NCBI GenBank assembly: GCA_002342165.1
Contig: DDPM01000118.1
Location: forward strand, 163-24,275
DNA: 24,113 nt
Direction of reading: 5' to 3'
Source: Hylemonella sp. UBA2468
GTDB taxonomy: Bacteria > Pseudomonadota > Gammaproteobacteria > Burkholderiales > Burkholderiaceae_C
The position numbers and the translations under genes are program-made. The notes beneath the pieces are model-generated. The model was given only the letters and a program-made list of their open reading frames with translations, made no database searches and had not been told where the DNA came from. Of the stretch, positions 22,635 to 24,113 are shown piece by piece. Position 1 is the first letter of the stretch. Every line of letters starts with the position of its first letter.

Positions 22635-24113
22635 TTAGGCTGCAGCAGCCTTTTTGGGGTTGAGGCTGGTGATGCGTCCGCTTTCTGTACCAGCGGTTTC
22701 ATCAATCACCGCGTTGATCAAGGTGGGCTTGCGCGAGCGCAGCGCCTCTTCAATACCGTGGCGCAACTCTGCAGGTGTGGTGGCGTTGACGCCCACACCG
22801 CCAAAAGCTTGCATGAGCATGTCGTAGCGGGCGTTTTTCACAAATACGGTGGGCGCCACATCGGAGCCGCCTGTGGGGTTGACGTCGGTGCCACGATAAA
22901 CGCCGTTGTTGTTCATGATGACCACGCACACGGGCAGGTTGTATCGGCAAATGGTTTCCACCTCCATGCCGGAAAAACCAAACGCACTGTCGCCCTCGAT
23001 GGCAATCACGGGCAAACCAGTTTCCACCGCAGCAGCCACAGAAAAGCCCATTCCAATGCCCATGATGCCCCAAGTGCCTACATCCAGGCGCTTGCGAGGT
23101 TTGTACATGTCCACAATGCTGCGCGTGAAGTCCAGGGCATTGGCGCCTTCGTTCACCAACAGGGTGTCGGGGTGGGCCTTAAAAATATCTCGCACCACGT
23201 TCAGGGCGCTGTGGAAGTTCATGGGCACAGGGTCTTTGGCCAAGGTCTCAGCCATTTTGGAGACGTTTTTCGTCTTGCGTTCCTCAATGGCGTTGAGCCA
23301 CTCTGCCGGTGGCTTGTTGAGTTGCGCCACATGAGCCAATAGAGCTGACACACAAGAACCTATATCGCCCACTATGGGGGCATCAATGGCCACGTTGCTG
23401 TCCATTTCTTGTGGGGAAATGTCAATTTGGATGAACTTTTGACCACCCCATGCCTTGGCGTCTTTACCGCCCCAGGTTTTGCCTTTGCCGTGCGACAGCA
23501 ACCAGTTCAGGCGTGCACCAATGAGCATCACCACATCGGCCTCAGGCAATACAAAAGAGCGTGCCGCCGCAGCGGACTGCGGGTGCGTGTCGGGCAGCAA
23601 TCCTTTGGCCATAGACATGGGCAAGTAAGGGATGCCCGACTTTTCAACCAAGGCGCGAATATCCGCATCAGCTTGGGCGTACGCTGCACCTTTGCCCAGC
23701 AAAATCAGGGGCTTCTTGGCGCCCTTAAGCAAGCCAATAGCACGCTCAATGGCGTCAGGGGCAGGAAGCTGACGGGGGGCTGGGTCTACCACCTTAATGA
23801 GGCTGGCCTTTCCTGCGGCAGCGTCCATTTCTTGGCTAAAAAGCTTGGCGGGCAAATCTAAGTACACGCCGCCGGGACGGCCAGACACCGCTGCCCGAAT
23901 GGCGCGGGCAATGCCTACCCCAATGTCTTCTGCATGCAAAACGCGAAAGGCGGCCTTGCACAAAGGCTTGGCAATGGCGAGTTGATCCATTTCTTCGTAG
24001 TCGCCCTGTTGCAGGTCCACAATTTCGCGCTCGCTGGAGCCGCTGATCAGAATCATGGGGAAGCAATTGGTGGTGGCGTTGGCCAGTGCGGTCAGGCCGT
24101 TCAGAAAGCCCGG
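22635..24113 (-). CDS. oxc: Oxalyl-CoA decarboxylase (5' end outside window)
   Basis: This is a thiamine-diphosphate enzyme decarboxylating oxalyl-CoA to formyl-CoA and CO2. The frame stays open to the window edge with 492 codons, so about 75 N-terminal residues are missing compared with the 568-residue Oxalobacter enzyme. The visible part starts in the first ThDP domain ([15 protein letters not shown], then [11 protein letters not shown]). It includes [14 protein letters not shown], the central domain with [15 protein letters not shown], and the cofactor domain with [26 protein letters not shown] and the Mg/ThDP motif [16 protein letters not shown] ending in [17 protein letters not shown] is characteristic of oxalyl-CoA decarboxylase among related enzymes. 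Its product formyl-CoA is the donor for the downstream frc, closing a catalytic cycle. Confidence 0.93.
   Translation of the reverse strand, partial: PGFLNGLTALANATTNCFPMILISGSSEREIVDLQQGDYEEMDQLAIAKPLCKAAFRVLHAEDIGVGIARAIRAAVSGRPGGVYLDLPAKLFSQEMDAAAGKASLIKVVDPAPRQLPAPDAIERAIGLLKGAKKPLILLGKGAAYAQADADIRALVEKSGIPYLPMSMAKGLLPDTHPQSAAAARSFVLPEADVVMLIGARLNWLLSHGKGKTWGGKDAKAWGGQKFIQIDISPQEMDSNVAIDAPIVGDIGSCVSALLAHVAQLNKPPAEWLNAIEERKTKNVSKMAETLAKDPVPMNFHSALNVVRDIFKAHPDTLLVNEGANALDFTRSIVDMYKPRKRLDVGTWGIMGIGMGFSVAAAVETGLPVIAIEGDSAFGFSGMEVETICRYNLPVCVVIMNNNGVYRGTDVNPTGGSDVAPTVFVKNARYDMLMQAFGGVGVNATTPAELRHGIEEALRSRKPTLINAVIDETAGTESGRITSLNPKKAAAA

Noticed and set aside
22595..22705. 37-residue N-terminal extension of frc
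   Set aside because: It overlaps the oxc 3' end and precedes a GGAGAA site placed correctly for ATG 22594, where family members start.
22629..23342. 237-codon open frame on the plus strand across oxc
   Set aside because: It lies antisense to oxc, is rich in His/Gly/Val as expected from the complement of biased codons, and shows no domain.
1..24113. Search for CRISPR arrays, tRNA/rRNA genes, insertion sequences and attachment sites
   Set aside because: No regularly spaced repeats, cloverleaf or rRNA-like sequences, transposase frames or long terminal inverted repeats were seen by eye.

Overview
The window looks like a chromosomal segment from a betaproteobacterium of the order Burkholderiales, most likely family Comamonadaceae (the Limnohabitans, Rhodoferax, Polaromonas or Curvibacter type). 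This rests on gene content: Bug-family periplasmic receptors, a gentisate pathway with zeta-GST maleylpyruvate isomerase, a class I phaCAB locus and a two-frc/oxc oxalate locus. The lineage is an inference from protein style, not from a search. Coding density is very high; the longest stretch without a gene is about 170 bases. I saw no tRNA, rRNA, CRISPR array, insertion sequence or integrase.

Layout. (1) Positions 21-1607, minus strand: a VOC-fold protein and a ferredoxin-type flavin reductase, probably part of an oxygenase operon that continues off the left edge. (2) 1707-5227, plus strand: a tight operon of Bug receptor, NAD(P)H:FMN reductase, second Bug receptor and an atypical SDR. (3) 5251-7273, minus strand: a protein joining a degenerate receiver to a CheX-like domain, then an ACMSD-type amidohydrolase. 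(4) 7397-13093: a 3-hydroxybenzoate/gentisate locus. The minus strand carries the 3-hydroxybenzoate 6-hydroxylase, gentisate dioxygenase, fumarylpyruvate hydrolase and a NUDIX hydrolase. The divergent plus strand carries a MarR regulator, maleylpyruvate isomerase and pgeF. Together the enzymes would convert 3-hydroxybenzoate to fumarate and pyruvate. (5) 13022-17038: a small membrane protein and the phaC-phaA-phaB operon, which stores acetyl-CoA as polyhydroxybutyrate. (6) 17009-19293, minus strand: a three-gene signalling operon (response regulator with an odd C-terminus, membrane-anchored coiled-coil protein, CheX-like protein) with no kinase or chemotaxis gene nearby. (7) 19466-24113, minus strand: oxalate catabolism, oxc (5' end off the window), frc, a PAS-domain protein and a second frc.

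The strongest less-expected signals are three. First, a shared palindromic site (core TAAGTATACTTA) occurs twice, 21 bp apart, in the marR/3-hydroxybenzoate hydroxylase divergent promoter and once more about 9 kb away between the flavin reductase and the first Bug receptor, suggesting one MarR regulon. Second, the CheX-like proteins look complementary: one has an intact receiver with a degraded CheX-like half, another has a degraded receiver with an intact CheX motif, and a third is a stand-alone CheX. Third, a clear intrinsic terminator sits inside the oxalate cluster just before the PAS gene, leaving almost no room for a promoter. All functional calls come from reading motifs and context; no database comparison was run.
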